Origin: Saccharicrinis aurantiacus
GTDB taxonomy: Bacteria > Bacteroidota > Bacteroidia > Bacteroidales > Marinilabiliaceae
NCBI RefSeq assembly: GCF_001660705.2
Contig: NZ_LYBV02000033.1
Location: 1 to 64,000 of the forward strand
Direction: 5' to 3'
DNA: 64,000 nt
Shown here: piece after piece, positions 8,372-17,791 of the stretch
Position numbering within the stretch: the stretch's first letter is position 1
Layout of the letters: each line of letters begins with the position of its first letter
The notes under the pieces: generated by a model
Told to the model about the DNA's origin: nothing
The model's database searches: none
The model's input: only the letters and a program-made list of their open reading frames with translations
Translations under genes and position numbers: made by a program

Positions 8372-8884
8372 TTACATTGTAGCTAACTTAGCTTTTACTA
8401 GGTCTTCAACATCTGTACTTTGAGCAGAATGGTAAACCACAATACGAGAGCTTACGTCGAAGATGTAAATGAAGCCATTATCAGCACCTACAGCATCAAT
8501 AGCTTTTTGTACTTTCTCAATAATTGGCTGCAATAATTGCTGCTCTTGTTGTTGTAAGTTTTGTTGGGCTAATTGTTGGAAATTTTGAAGACGTTGACTG
8601 ATTTCTTGGATTTCTTTCTCCTTAGTTGCACGAATTAACTCAGCTAACTCGTCTCTTTTCTCCATATAATCTTTGTACTTAGCATCTAACTCATCGTTCA
8701 TCACCTTAAGGTTTTGATCTAATTTTTGAGCCTCAGCTTGAAGTTTTTGATCAGCTTCTAATTTTTCTGGTAATTCAGATACTAATTTTTGAATATTAAG
8801 GTGTCCGAATTTTAAGTCTTGTGCGAAAGTATTTGCGCTAAAAACGATTGCTGCAATTACTAATACTAATTTTATAGATTTCAT
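8372..8884 (-). CDS. OmpH/Skp family periplasmic chaperone, paralogue 3
   Basis: 170 residues. A signal peptide (MKSIKLVLVIAAIVFSANTFAQ) precedes LKFGHLNIQKLVSELPE, then a long coiled coil rich in Gln, Glu, Leu and Lys (about residues 40-125), and a C-terminal beta segment with FIYIFDVSSRIVVYHS. Skp forms a trimeric jellyfish-shaped chaperone that carries unfolded outer-membrane proteins to BamA. This is the last of three tandem paralogues of identical length downstream of bamA. It is closer to paralogue 2 (shared GxVxxQ, ENGFLYIF-like and DVxDLVKAKL C-terminus) than to paralogue 1. Confidence 0.9.
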   Translation of the reverse strand: MKSIKLVLVIAAIVFSANTFAQDLKFGHLNIQKLVSELPEKLEADQKLQAEAQKLDQNLKVMNDELDAKYKDYMEKRDELAELIRATKEKEIQEISQRLQNFQQLAQQNLQQQEQQLLQPIIEKVQKAIDAVGADNGFIYIFDVSSRIVVYHSAQSTDVEDLVKAKLATM

Positions 8885-8956
8885 TATTTCTTTTTATTTG
8901 ATATCAATTTGATAGTTATAGTTACTAACTAACTTGATGATTAATACAACATTAAA

Positions 8957-9469
8957 TTATAAACCCAATTTAGCTTTTACTAAATCAGATACATCAACAC
9001 TTTTTTGTGATTTATAAACCGCTAAACCACCGGCTTCTTCAAATATATAAAGAAAACCATTCTCTTCACCTACTTGCTCAATTGCGGTAGTAACTTTCTC
9101 GAATATTGGTGTTTTTAACTCTTGCTCTTTCTTTTGAAGGTTCTGTTGTGATGTTTGGTAAAAGGCTTGAACCTTTTGGTTACCTTCTTGAATCTGAGTT
9201 TCTAGTGAAGCTCTTTCTTCAGCAGGCATTGTTTGTAAACGGTTCACATAATCCATTTGAATCGTTTTTAAAGACTCCTGCATATCAGTAAGTTGTGCTT
9301 CTAATTTAGAATACTCTGTTTGTAACTGCGTTTCAACAGATTTCAATTCTGGCATTTCGGCCAAAATAGCTTGTGTATTCACATGACCAAATTTCATTGG
9401 TGTTTGTGCTTTCACAGTGCTCAACCCGAACACAAAAACACATAACATTAATAACTTAAATATTTTCAT
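8957..9469 (-). CDS. OmpH/Skp family periplasmic chaperone, paralogue 2
   Basis: 170 residues. Signal peptide ending at about residue 21 (STVKAQ), then PMKFGHVNTQAILAEMPEL, a coiled coil at about 40-125 and the C-terminal ENGFLYIFEEAGGLAVYKS and DVSDLVKAKLGL. It lies 72 bp before paralogue 3 and 83 bp after paralogue 1. The family delivers outer-membrane proteins to the Bam complex, and co-location with bamA supports that role. Confidence 0.9.
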   Translation of the reverse strand: MKIFKLLMLCVFVFGLSTVKAQTPMKFGHVNTQAILAEMPELKSVETQLQTEYSKLEAQLTDMQESLKTIQMDYVNRLQTMPAEERASLETQIQEGNQKVQAFYQTSQQNLQKKEQELKTPIFEKVTTAIEQVGEENGFLYIFEEAGGLAVYKSQKSVDVSDLVKAKLGL

Positions 9470-9552
9470 TTATTTCAATTTAGCATTAGAACCTACATAT
9501 CAGATATGCATTGTACATATTACAAATGTTCCTTTTGATTTTCAGATTAATA

Positions 9553-10065
9553 TTAATTTTTATATCCTAATTTCTTTAGAATCTCATCACTCTTATCATA
9601 CTTTGGATCAGAGAATAGCACAACTCCACCTGATGCTTTATCAAAGATGGCTGCATAACTATTGTCTTCTACCATTTCTCTAATGGCATTATAAATATCA
9701 TCTTGAATTGGTTTTATTAAAGCTTCGCGCTTTTTACCCAATTCACCCTCTGGACCGAAATATTTTGTTTGTAAAAGCCTCGCTGACTTTTCTTTATTAA
9801 CAATCTCCTCTTCCTTTTTGATTTTCATCTCATTAGATAAAAAAACACTTTCGGTTTGGTAGTTCTTATACATAGTTTCTACCTCACTATAGATTGCTTC
9901 TATTTCTTTTTGCCATTTTTCTGATGCCTGATTTAATTGCTCATTGGCAGCTTCAAATGCTGGAACATTTTTTAATATATAGTCCGTATCTACAAAAGCA
10001 TATTTCTGTGCATACATATTTACAGTACACAAAAGAACAACTAGAAAAAAGAATATTTTTTTCAT
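9553..10065 (-). CDS. OmpH/Skp family periplasmic chaperone, paralogue 1
   Basis: 170 residues with signal peptide MKKIFFFLVVLLCTVNMYAQ, then KYAFVDTDYILKNVPAFEAA, a charged coiled coil, a variable FGPEGELGKKREALIKPIQD segment and the C-terminal SYAAIFDKASGGVVLFSDP followed by DEILKKLGYK. This C-terminal pattern is typical of the first OmpH copy after bamA in Bacteroidota and differs from the two following copies. It starts 55 bp after the bamA stop. Confidence 0.92.
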   Translation of the reverse strand: MKKIFFFLVVLLCTVNMYAQKYAFVDTDYILKNVPAFEAANEQLNQASEKWQKEIEAIYSEVETMYKNYQTESVFLSNEMKIKKEEEIVNKEKSARLLQTKYFGPEGELGKKREALIKPIQDDIYNAIREMVEDNSYAAIFDKASGGVVLFSDPKYDKSDEILKKLGYKN

Positions 10066-10120
10066 ACTTTATTTAGTTTAACATATTAAACAAGGTTACG
10101 TTGCAAAAATCAAACCACAA

Positions 10121-12727
10121 TTAGAACTGTTGTCCAATTACAAAGTGGAATTGACTTCCATTGGCATTTGGATTTCCATAAACATCGTCGAAACCATACC
10201 CCCAGTCTATACCCATTAACCCAAAGATTGGCAGGAAGATACGAACACCAACCCCGGCGGATCGTTTCAGATCGAAGGGACTATATTGGTCGAACTCACT
10301 CCAAGCATTACCTGCTTCAAGAAATGCCAATGCATATACTTGAGCTGAAGGTTGTAAGGTCAGTGGATAACGCATTTCAAAAGTCATCTTATTATAGATA
10401 TTACCATCTTGCTGACCAAATTGATTATACGGAGTTAATGAATTATTACTGTAACCCCTTAATCCAACAACCTGACTACCATACATATTAAAGCCTGACA
10501 TTCCATCACCCCCTAAAGTAAACTTCTCAAACGGGGATCGAACATTTTTATTATAATATCCGAGGAAGCCCATTTCGTACTTGGCCATGATCACCAGTTT
10601 TTCTGCTTTATCGAGTGGCGTAAAAATAGAACCTTGCGTAGTCCATTTATGATATTCGATTAATTGGTATAAATCTTCTTGGGCTGCACTTCGCGTATCG
10701 TAATCACTTGAAGTTGCATCCGCATTTAATTTTTCATAATCCTTGTCGACAAACATTGACCATGGCGGAGTAAACTCAACTCCAATATTAAATGTTGAAC
10801 CTCTACGAGTATACAAAGGATTATCAATAGAGTTACGAGATAACATTACTTTGAAATGGAGATTTTGGGAAATTCCATTTTCCATAATAAAATACTGCCA
10901 GTTCTTAAGATCATACACTTGGTAACTTGCTTCAGTATAAACTGAGAACCAATCATCAGGCCATGATAAACGTTTTCCAAATCCAACAGAAACTCCTGTT
11001 GTTTTCATATGTTGATCAATTTCTGACTGATCGTAAATATAATTTGGATAACCGCCATAACCATAACCTCCACCTAGGCCACTATTATAATATGGATTGT
11101 TATAACCTGAACTACTTGAAACTCCACTTTGAATTGAGTGATAAGCAGATACACTTAATGAGTTTGGTTTTTTACCACCTAACCAAGGCTCAGTAAATGA
11201 GATACTATAAGATTGGAAAAACTTACCATTAGTTTGTGCTCTAAGGGATAAAGTTTGTCCATCTCCTGTTGGTAGTGGTCTCCAAGCCTCTTTATTAAAG
11301 AAGTTTCTCACAGAAAAATTTGTGAATCGCAAACCAAGAGATCCTACAAACATACCTGCACCCCAACCTCCGGATAACTCAATTTGGTCATTTGCTTTCT
11401 CTTCTAGATTATATACTAGATCTACAGTACCATCTTCTGGATTTGGATTTACCTCAGGATTAATATTTTCAGGATTGAAATGCCCCAATTGTGATAATTC
11501 TCTAATTGTACGAATTAACTCAGACTTACTAAATAACTGTCCTGGTTTAGTTCTAATCTCACGACGCACAACATGTTCGTGTGTTTTTGTATTACCATTA
11601 ATAACAATATTATTAATAGTAGCTTGCTTACCTTCGTATATTCTCATCTCCAAATCAATGGTGTCGCCATATACGCGAACCTCAATGGGTTGAATATTTG
11701 AAAATAGGTAACCATTATTCATATATAAGTTATGAACAGCATCGTCATCTTGAAATAAACGCTCGTCTAATAACTTTTGATTAAATACGTCTCCTTTTTG
11801 TAAACGGAGTACAGCGCTCAAATAATCTCCAGGATATATACTATTACCTATCCAAGAAATATCTCCCAAGTAATATTTGTTACCCTCCTCAACTTTTACT
11901 TTAACATCAACAGTATTATCATCATTTCTTGTAATTGAATCGTATTCAATTACCATATCACGATAACCTAGTTCATTATATTTGTCGATTACAGCAATTA
12001 AGTCTTCTTGGTACTGCTCATCTATAAATTTCTTAGTTCTAAAGAAGTTAAGAATCTTACCCTTCTCGTTGGTTTTCTTCATAGCTCTATTTAGCTTGCT
12101 ATCAGAAATAACCTCATTACCAACAAACTCGAGGGTTCTTACTTTTACTTTCTCCTTTTTATCAACAGTAATATCAAGATAAACGTGGTTTACTTTAGCT
12201 GTATCATCCTTTTGTACAATACGTACCTCGGTGTTATAGAAACCTTTTGCTACAAAATAATCTGCGATATATTTTTCCGATCTAGTAATTAAGAATGGTG
12301 TTACCTGATTACCCTTCATCATGGCTACCTTTTCAGCCACAGTTTCCATTTCCGATTTCTTTAAACCATAATAGTTGATATCAGATAAACGTGGCCTTTC
12401 TCTCAACTTGATCGTAAGCCATATTTTCCCTTTCTCTGTTTTATCAGCTAAAATCTTCACGTCTGAAAAAAGTCCGTGTTCCCAATATTTCCGTATTGCT
12501 TCTGAAATTTCTTCACCAGGAATATTTAACTTCTGACCAACCGCTAACCCTGAAAGATTAACCAATATTTTCGGATCATAGTTCTGTATTCCCTCAACAT
12601 TTATGTCTGCTATTTCGTATGTGCGAGGTGCACCAGAGTAGCTAATATTCGGGACATTTTGTGCCTGAATATTAAATGCGGTAAATAATAATATGGAAAT
12701 ATAGATTAGTTTTATTTGTTTAAGCAT
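10121..12727 (-). CDS. bamA: Outer membrane protein assembly factor BamA
   Basis: 868 residues. A signal peptide (about residues 1-22, ending FNIQAQ) is followed by POTRA domains (about 35-430; e.g. YEIADINVEGIQNYD, KVRTLEFVGNEVIS, ATINNIVINGNTKT) and a 16-strand barrel domain with conserved RGSTFNIGVEFTPPW and VGLRGYSNNSL, the RGY motif of strand-6 loop. It inserts beta-barrel proteins into the outer membrane. A Gly/Tyr-rich insert at about 540-575 (GLGGGYGYGGYPNY) is a feature of Bacteroidota BamA. The last residues FHFVIGQQF form the expected aromatic-ended beta signal. It lies between uppS and ompH in the conserved order. Confidence 0.96.
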   Translation of the reverse strand: MLKQIKLIYISILLFTAFNIQAQNVPNISYSGAPRTYEIADINVEGIQNYDPKILVNLSGLAVGQKLNIPGEEISEAIRKYWEHGLFSDVKILADKTEKGKIWLTIKLRERPRLSDINYYGLKKSEMETVAEKVAMMKGNQVTPFLITRSEKYIADYFVAKGFYNTEVRIVQKDDTAKVNHVYLDITVDKKEKVKVRTLEFVGNEVISDSKLNRAMKKTNEKGKILNFFRTKKFIDEQYQEDLIAVIDKYNELGYRDMVIEYDSITRNDDNTVDVKVKVEEGNKYYLGDISWIGNSIYPGDYLSAVLRLQKGDVFNQKLLDERLFQDDDAVHNLYMNNGYLFSNIQPIEVRVYGDTIDLEMRIYEGKQATINNIVINGNTKTHEHVVRREIRTKPGQLFSKSELIRTIRELSQLGHFNPENINPEVNPNPEDGTVDLVYNLEEKANDQIELSGGWGAGMFVGSLGLRFTNFSVRNFFNKEAWRPLPTGDGQTLSLRAQTNGKFFQSYSISFTEPWLGGKKPNSLSVSAYHSIQSGVSSSSGYNNPYYNSGLGGGYGYGGYPNYIYDQSEIDQHMKTTGVSVGFGKRLSWPDDWFSVYTEASYQVYDLKNWQYFIMENGISQNLHFKVMLSRNSIDNPLYTRRGSTFNIGVEFTPPWSMFVDKDYEKLNADATSSDYDTRSAAQEDLYQLIEYHKWTTQGSIFTPLDKAEKLVIMAKYEMGFLGYYNKNVRSPFEKFTLGGDGMSGFNMYGSQVVGLRGYSNNSLTPYNQFGQQDGNIYNKMTFEMRYPLTLQPSAQVYALAFLEAGNAWSEFDQYSPFDLKRSAGVGVRIFLPIFGLMGIDWGYGFDDVYGNPNANGSQFHFVIGQQF

Positions 12728-12755
12728 TGCTATACTCTCTATGTATCATTGTTAT

Positions 12756-13493
12756 TTATAATTGTTCGCTAGTTTTGCCAAACCTTCTTTCTCTACTTTG
12801 ATAGTCGAATAAAGCTTCGTAAAAATTTTCTTTTGTGAAATCAGGCCAAAGCACATCACAAAAGTATAACTCTGCATAAGCTAGCTGCCACATTAAAAAG
12901 TTACTTAAGCGCAACTCTCCACTTGTTCTAATCATTAATTCAGGATCTGGAATACCACCAGTTGTTAATCGTGATGAAAATAGGTTCGCATCGATTTCAT
13001 CAACATTTAAATCATTACTCTTAACAGACTGAGCAATTGACTTAACAGCCTCCGTAATTTCCCATCTTGAACTATAGTTTAATGCTAAATTTAAAGTTAA
13101 TCCGGTACAGTGGTCGGTATTTTCAATACACTCTTGTAACTTCTTTTGCACCTTTTTAGGCATATTATCAACACCTCCAATAACCTTTAACCTTACATTA
13201 TTTTTAACCAATGTTTCAGTTTCGGCACTAATTGTAGATACCAACAAAGCCATTAAAGCATCAACCTCTAATTTAGGCCTATTCCAATTTTCCGTTGAAA
13301 ATGCGTAAACAGTGATATATCCTAATTCTAATTCTGCTCCTGCTTCTATAACTCTTTTTACCGCCTTAACACCATGTTTATGACCAAACATACGGGAATT
13401 CCCTTTCTTTTTGGCCCACCTACCATTACCATCCATAATGATGGCTACATGTTGGGGTAATTTATTTTTTATCAGTTCGTCTTTTACTGACAT
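12756..13493 (-). CDS. uppS: Isoprenyl transferase (undecaprenyl diphosphate synthase)
   Basis: 245 residues, normal length. It adds isopentenyl units in cis to farnesyl diphosphate to make the lipid carrier for peptidoglycan and polysaccharide synthesis. Motifs: HVAIIMDGNGRWAKKKG with the catalytic Asp, YAFSTENWNRP, and the C-terminal RTSGELRLSNFLMWQLAYAE. It starts 15 bp after the DUF6089 gene stop and is 28 bp upstream of bamA, so it is part of the same operon. Confidence 0.96.
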   Translation of the reverse strand: MSVKDELIKNKLPQHVAIIMDGNGRWAKKKGNSRMFGHKHGVKAVKRVIEAGAELELGYITVYAFSTENWNRPKLEVDALMALLVSTISAETETLVKNNVRLKVIGGVDNMPKKVQKKLQECIENTDHCTGLTLNLALNYSSRWEITEAVKSIAQSVKSNDLNVDEIDANLFSSRLTTGGIPDPELMIRTSGELRLSNFLMWQLAYAELYFCDVLWPDFTKENFYEALFDYQSRERRFGKTSEQL

Positions 13494-13508
13494 ATCAATT
13501 TCTTTGCC

Positions 13509-14279
13509 TTATCGTTTAAAACCTCCGTTACATTGGCCCTTACGCTTAAACATGCTATAAGTTACCATTACTCCTGCAAAAGAGTACCAATCATTATTAT
13601 GCACTCCATTATTTGAACCAAACCCATACGGATCGTTAGGATTAATAGGTAAATTATGTCCAACTACGTCTAAGTCATCCACAAAAGTTTTTCTAAAACT
13701 CCACTCTAAACCTACCCTAAACCTATTATTTAACTTATACTTGAGCCCTGCTCCGAATGGCAAAGATAATATAAAAACTGTTTCCGCAGAGTAATTTTTA
13801 GGTTCTGTACTAAATCTTTTATAAGCAGTAGTTCCAAGGCCAACTGAAACATACGGTGTCCAATTTGAATTTTTATCGAACCAATGATCATACGATAAAA
13901 AATTAAACTCTAATTGAATTGCTGCATCTCCAATAGATCTATCAAATGAATAATATACATCTCCCTCTGGAAAAACTATATCATTCTCATGATAACTCCC
14001 TTTTAAATTTGCCATAGTAAGCGACCCTTTTACAGCATACCTATCATCAATTACATAACGACCAACTCCGCCGAATGCAAGTGAAGAATTATTAAACTGC
14101 TTACTCGGGTTTAAATCACCTAAGTAGTATGAAGCTCCTACAAAACCACCAATCTCAATTCTATCTTGAGAATAAAGCCTACTGAAACCTGTCTGCAACA
14201 CCAATACGCAGATACATATAAAAACATTTAAAAATGCTTTATTTATTCTATATGTATTTACAATACTGTTACTCTGCAT
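13509..14279 (-). CDS. DUF6089 family outer-membrane beta-barrel protein
   Basis: 256 residues from the ATG at 14279. A signal sequence (FLNVFICICVLVLQTGFS) precedes RIEIGGFVGASYYLGDLNPS, the DUF6089 hallmark, and then an alternating beta pattern fitting an 8-10 strand barrel. The frame continues upstream to a TTG, but a TACATTTG box (14310-14317) would put transcription start near 14303, leaving only the inner ATG. It lies between nadK and uppS, its usual position in Bacteroidota. Function is unknown; the location hints at a role connected with envelope assembly. Confidence 0.85.
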   Translation of the reverse strand: MQSNSIVNTYRINKAFLNVFICICVLVLQTGFSRLYSQDRIEIGGFVGASYYLGDLNPSKQFNNSSLAFGGVGRYVIDDRYAVKGSLTMANLKGSYHENDIVFPEGDVYYSFDRSIGDAAIQLEFNFLSYDHWFDKNSNWTPYVSVGLGTTAYKRFSTEPKNYSAETVFILSLPFGAGLKYKLNNRFRVGLEWSFRKTFVDDLDVVGHNLPINPNDPYGFGSNNGVHNNDWYSFAGVMVTYSMFKRKGQCNGGFKR

Positions 14280-14309
14280 TTTCTGGTTTAATATTTTTAA
14301 CAAAGTGTA

Positions 14310-14317
14310 CAAATGTA
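14310..14317 (-). promoter_or_regulatory. Putative -7 element for the DUF6089-uppS-bamA-ompH operon
   Basis: Minus strand TACATTTG fits TAnnTTTG and lies 30 bp before the ATG at 14279. The possible TTTG upstream (14329-14332) is too close for the usual 19-23 bp spacing, so the -33 element is uncertain. Confidence 0.45.
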
Positions 14318-14514
14318 ATATTTTAATACAAAACTCAATTTTATAAAGCTTGATTTTTGGCCCTTAAACTAGCCTTTAACCTAACTTTAACTAATTGCAA
14401 TAATCTTATCTAGTTATAATAGATATAACCCTAATTGTATAATAATATTGTGTTAATATTTTTGCTTTATGAAGTATACCACAAAACTCCCCTAGTAATG
14501 AAAGGTATCAATAC

Positions 14515-15396
14515 TTAGTAATTTCTTTTATCTGCTCCCCACATCAGTTTGTTTCTCAAAGTCTGATTGTAGCTTATTCCTGGCAAATCAACAACAGATA
14601 TGCTAAAATCGGCCTTTTTAACTCTAAGCTCAATTGAATCTTCAAAAACAACACTTCGTGAATCTAATGATGCCAGAAACTTATCAGCCCTACCTTCAAC
14701 CTTGAGTGTTATTTGCATATCGTTGGGCACAATAATAGGCCTTACAGTTAAATTATGCGGTGCTATGGGGTTAATTATAAAACTTTTGGAGGATGGGTGA
14801 ATAATAGGACCACCTACACTTAGGGAGTAAGCAGTAGAACCAGTTGGTGTAGCAATAATAAGCCCATCGGCCCAATAAGAATTTAACAACTCACCATTTA
14901 AGTAGGTATGAATCGTAACCATTGAGGCACTATCACGCTTTTGAATTGTTAATTCATTTAAGGCAAAATTTAAATCCCCAAATAAACCGGCATCCGTTTC
15001 GAGGCACAATAAGTCAAGTTGTTTATATTTTAAGTTACCTGAAAATATATAATTCATGGCACTCTCAATTTCTTCTTTTGCCACATCTGCAAGAAACCCA
15101 AGACGCCCACTATTTATGCCTAATATTGGAATAGAAGCATCACGAACTAAAGTTACAGCTTCTAAGAATGTACCATCGCCACCAACACTAATAAATACAT
15201 TGACATCAGATAATTCTGCACGAGAATTAAAGGTGCCATCAACCTTAATAGCATCAGAATCTAGACTCTTTATGAAGTCGTAGAAATCACTATAGATAAT
15301 AATTTCAGCCCCACGCGAACGAAGTTCATTGCATAGAAACAAACAGTGTGGAAGAAAACTAGGTGAAAATTGTTTACCAAAGATGGCTATACGCAT
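14515..15396 (-). CDS. nadK: NAD kinase
   Basis: 293 residues. It phosphorylates NAD to NADP. Motifs: VFISVGGDGTFLEAVTLV (the GGDGT ATP-binding loop), ILGINSGRLGFLADV, NELTIQKRDSASM (NE..) and DGLIIATPTGSTAYSLSVGG. Length and order of motifs are standard. It has its own well-formed promoter at 15424-15454. It lies in the conserved neighbourhood between pdxJ/CBS and DUF6089/uppS/bamA. Confidence 0.96.
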   Translation of the reverse strand: MRIAIFGKQFSPSFLPHCLFLCNELRSRGAEIIIYSDFYDFIKSLDSDAIKVDGTFNSRAELSDVNVFISVGGDGTFLEAVTLVRDASIPILGINSGRLGFLADVAKEEIESAMNYIFSGNLKYKQLDLLCLETDAGLFGDLNFALNELTIQKRDSASMVTIHTYLNGELLNSYWADGLIIATPTGSTAYSLSVGGPIIHPSSKSFIINPIAPHNLTVRPIIVPNDMQITLKVEGRADKFLASLDSRSVVFEDSIELRVKKADFSISVVDLPGISYNQTLRNKLMWGADKRNY

Positions 15397-15423
15397 AATT
15401 CAGTTTACCTTAATAATATATCG

Positions 15424-15454
15424 CAAATGTAGAAAGTAGATTTATTTCATCAAA
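15424..15454 (-). promoter_or_regulatory. Bacteroidota-type promoter of nadK
   Basis: On the minus strand TTTG (15451-15454) is followed after a 19-bp spacer by TACATTTG (15424-15431), matching the -33/-7 consensus TTTG...TAnnTTTG with ideal spacing. Predicted start of transcription is near 15417, about 20 bp before the nadK ATG. Confidence 0.7.
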
Positions 15455-15504
15455 GTAATAAATCATATTATATCGCAAAGCAGTACAATGTATTTGCATA
15501 TGAA

Positions 15505-16944
15505 TTATAAAGACATATTGACGTGAATATAAAAACCACTTTGTCCAAATTTATTTATGGCATAGTTTACACTTAATACTCTATCGTAATAAGTAACCAT
15601 ATCAATCCCCAAGCCATAACTATATAAAAATGTATTACTCATAAAATTACTTGGGTCTTGATTAGCATCATATACATACCCTGTATCGAAGAAAGTACGA
15701 AGGTAAAAGGCATAATGTAGTTTCGAAAACTGCTTTAATGGTATAAATTTCAGGTTCGCGGTTTGGGTTGGCACTAACTCAAAAATTACTTTTTGCTTTG
15801 AGTAAGCATAGCTTGTTCCGCGTATTACATTATACTCATATCCATTTAAAAACTCACTGGTCCCTAAACCCTTATTAAAAACAAATGGATTGTCTTTTGA
15901 TGAACCATATTTACTACCAAACTGCCATCCATAATAAAACCGTTTATGAATATTACCAAATTGGAGATATTCAAGCTGCAGTGCTAAATCGTTATAGGTA
16001 CTGGTAAAAATGCCAAACCCACTTTTTAAAGCACTTGCCCTTAATAGATTTCCGCGCAATGGAAAAACCTTAGAATCTCTATAGTCGATACTGTAACTAT
16101 ACTTTAAACTTAAAAATTCAAGTGAGGTATTTCCATCAAGCAAATAGTCGGGGTTTAGTTTAGCAACTGTATCAGCTATGTGTATGGCGTTATAGCCAAT
16201 ATTAACACTATGACGATTTACATGATTGCTCCTATATTTAAAAAGTACATTCACTAAGCTTTCCTGCTGTGCAAAGCCACTTTCTACTTTAATTACATTA
16301 TCAACATTATTTAAGGTATTATAGGATACTTGTGCATTGGCTCGATACCTAAGCATGGCACCCCACCCTAATTTATAATTATAATCTGCCGACTCGTATG
16401 ACAAATCAAATTCATTTAGAAAACCGAGTCTAATTTTAAAGCGAACAATTTCGTTCATACCCCTAAAATTTTCTTTCTTCAGATATAAGCCATAATTAAT
16501 TCTTGACCAATCCCCAGTCTTAAAAAAGGTACTTAGATTCCTATCCCCTTGTTCTAAAATTGGCAATGCCCACAAATACCATCGTTCATCAACTTTAATA
16601 TCCATATAAAGCTGTTCTTCATCGGTAAGCCAATAATTGATATACACAAAATTAAAGAGAGAAGTATTGTTTAAGTTGTTCTTTGATTGAATAATTTGAT
16701 TATGCAGGTCCTCCTTTACAATAGAGTCGCCAATATGAAAGAGTAGTTCGTTATAAATTATTTTAGCCTTTGTTTTTTCGTTACCCGAAAGAAATATTTT
16801 TGTTACAACAAGAGTATCCTTGGCCTCGGTGAGGTCAATTTCCATAATACTGTCTTTACCTTTTGCTGACGAAAAGGCACTATAAAATAATAGAAAAAAC
16901 AATAATATGAACTCAGGTTTATTTGTAATAAAACATTTTAACAA
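15505..16944 (-). CDS. BamA/TamA-like outer-membrane protein with one POTRA-like domain
   Basis: 479 residues. A signal sequence (FILLFFLLFYSAFSSAKG) is followed by a POTRA-like segment at about 45-130 (VVTKIFLSGNEKTKAKIIYN and SLFNFVYINYWLTDEEQLYM) and a barrel of about 340 residues that includes FPLRGNLLRAS and EFLNGYEYNVIRGTSYAYSK, reminiscent of the RGY region of Omp85 proteins. The only start that keeps the signal peptide is TTG at 16944; an in-frame TAA lies four codons upstream and the next ATG is after the signal. It starts 16 bp after the CBS gene stop. Substrate or role unknown; an insertase-type function is inference. Confidence 0.75.
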   Translation of the reverse strand: MLKCFITNKPEFILLFFLLFYSAFSSAKGKDSIMEIDLTEAKDTLVVTKIFLSGNEKTKAKIIYNELLFHIGDSIVKEDLHNQIIQSKNNLNNTSLFNFVYINYWLTDEEQLYMDIKVDERWYLWALPILEQGDRNLSTFFKTGDWSRINYGLYLKKENFRGMNEIVRFKIRLGFLNEFDLSYESADYNYKLGWGAMLRYRANAQVSYNTLNNVDNVIKVESGFAQQESLVNVLFKYRSNHVNRHSVNIGYNAIHIADTVAKLNPDYLLDGNTSLEFLSLKYSYSIDYRDSKVFPLRGNLLRASALKSGFGIFTSTYNDLALQLEYLQFGNIHKRFYYGWQFGSKYGSSKDNPFVFNKGLGTSEFLNGYEYNVIRGTSYAYSKQKVIFELVPTQTANLKFIPLKQFSKLHYAFYLRTFFDTGYVYDANQDPSNFMSNTFLYSYGLGIDMVTYYDRVLSVNYAINKFGQSGFYIHVNMSL

Positions 16945-16960
16945 AATATATTAGGCATAA

Positions 16961-17626
16961 CTAAACATTTAAATACCTCAATAAGGCATCATAATTTTTC
17001 TTGATAACTTCGTCTACTGCATTATACTCAGAGTAAGAAGCCAAAACAGTATACTCGTACCGATCAAAGGCATTTAAAACGGGAGAGATATCTTCACGGT
17101 TCAGCTTAATGGTTATTTTTAAAAGTGATTCACTTTCGTGTTGATTTACATAAAAACTTAGCACCTTAGCTTCTGCATCTTCAATTATTCTTGCAATTTC
17201 TGAAATGGAATAATCATGAACTGGAACTTCAAGTTCAATGATTCCACCTGGAGCATGGGCATCAATTAAACTGGCAAATTCCTTCAGTAAATCAGATTGG
17301 GTAATCATACCCAAATACTCCTTATCCCTTGATAAAACGGGAACTCCAGTTAACTGAAGCCTTGATGCCAACTCAATAACACTAAATATATGTTGATTAT
17401 CATAAACATAAGGAAATGTTAGTGATAGTTGATGATTTCCTAAGGCTTGATCGGGTTTATTTAAATCAAAGATATCGGTGTCAGCTATTAAGCCTAAAAA
17501 CTCAGTATTGTTAACAATAGGAAGATGCGACACCCTAAATACTTCCATCCAGTTAAGGGCATCCAAACCTGTATCTGAAGTTTTCAATGCTGGTATTAAA
17601 TCTGATATTAAATCCTTTGCTAACAT
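16961..17626 (-). CDS. CBS-domain protein
   Basis: 221 residues. Two CBS motifs: about 1-60 (SDTGLDALNWMEVFRVSHLPIVNN, given here only in outline) and about 70-125 (HIFSVIELASRLQLTGVPVL, then DKEYLGMITQSDLLKEF). The C-terminal 90 residues look like an ACT-type ligand domain (GGIIELEVPVHDYSISEIAR, AEAKVLSFYVN). CBS pairs bind adenosine nucleotides and usually regulate another activity. The partner is unknown, but conserved adjacency to nadK and pdxJ suggests a link to NAD(P) or cofactor status. Confidence 0.85.
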   Translation of the reverse strand: MLAKDLISDLIPALKTSDTGLDALNWMEVFRVSHLPIVNNTEFLGLIADTDIFDLNKPDQALGNHQLSLTFPYVYDNQHIFSVIELASRLQLTGVPVLSRDKEYLGMITQSDLLKEFASLIDAHAPGGIIELEVPVHDYSISEIARIIEDAEAKVLSFYVNQHESESLLKITIKLNREDISPVLNAFDRYEYTVLASYSEYNAVDEVIKKNYDALLRYLNV

Positions 17627-17648
17627 ATATTACTTATAAAAATACTCT

Positions 17649-17656
17649 TACCTTTG
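17649..17656 (+). promoter_or_regulatory. Putative -7 element upstream of pdxJ
   Basis: TACCTTTG fits TAnnTTTG. The nearest upstream TTTG (17616-17619) is 29 bp away, longer than usual. If used, the pdxJ leader would be about 130 nt. Confidence 0.35.
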
Positions 17657-17791
17657 CGATTAATTAAAGCCTCTATTTTTAAACGAGACTCAGCTTAAAT
17701 TTACTTTCATATAACTAAACAACCAAGATATATATAGGTTTATTTAGTAGTTTTAGATTAATGAACTGAGTATCATGATTAACAGTGATTA

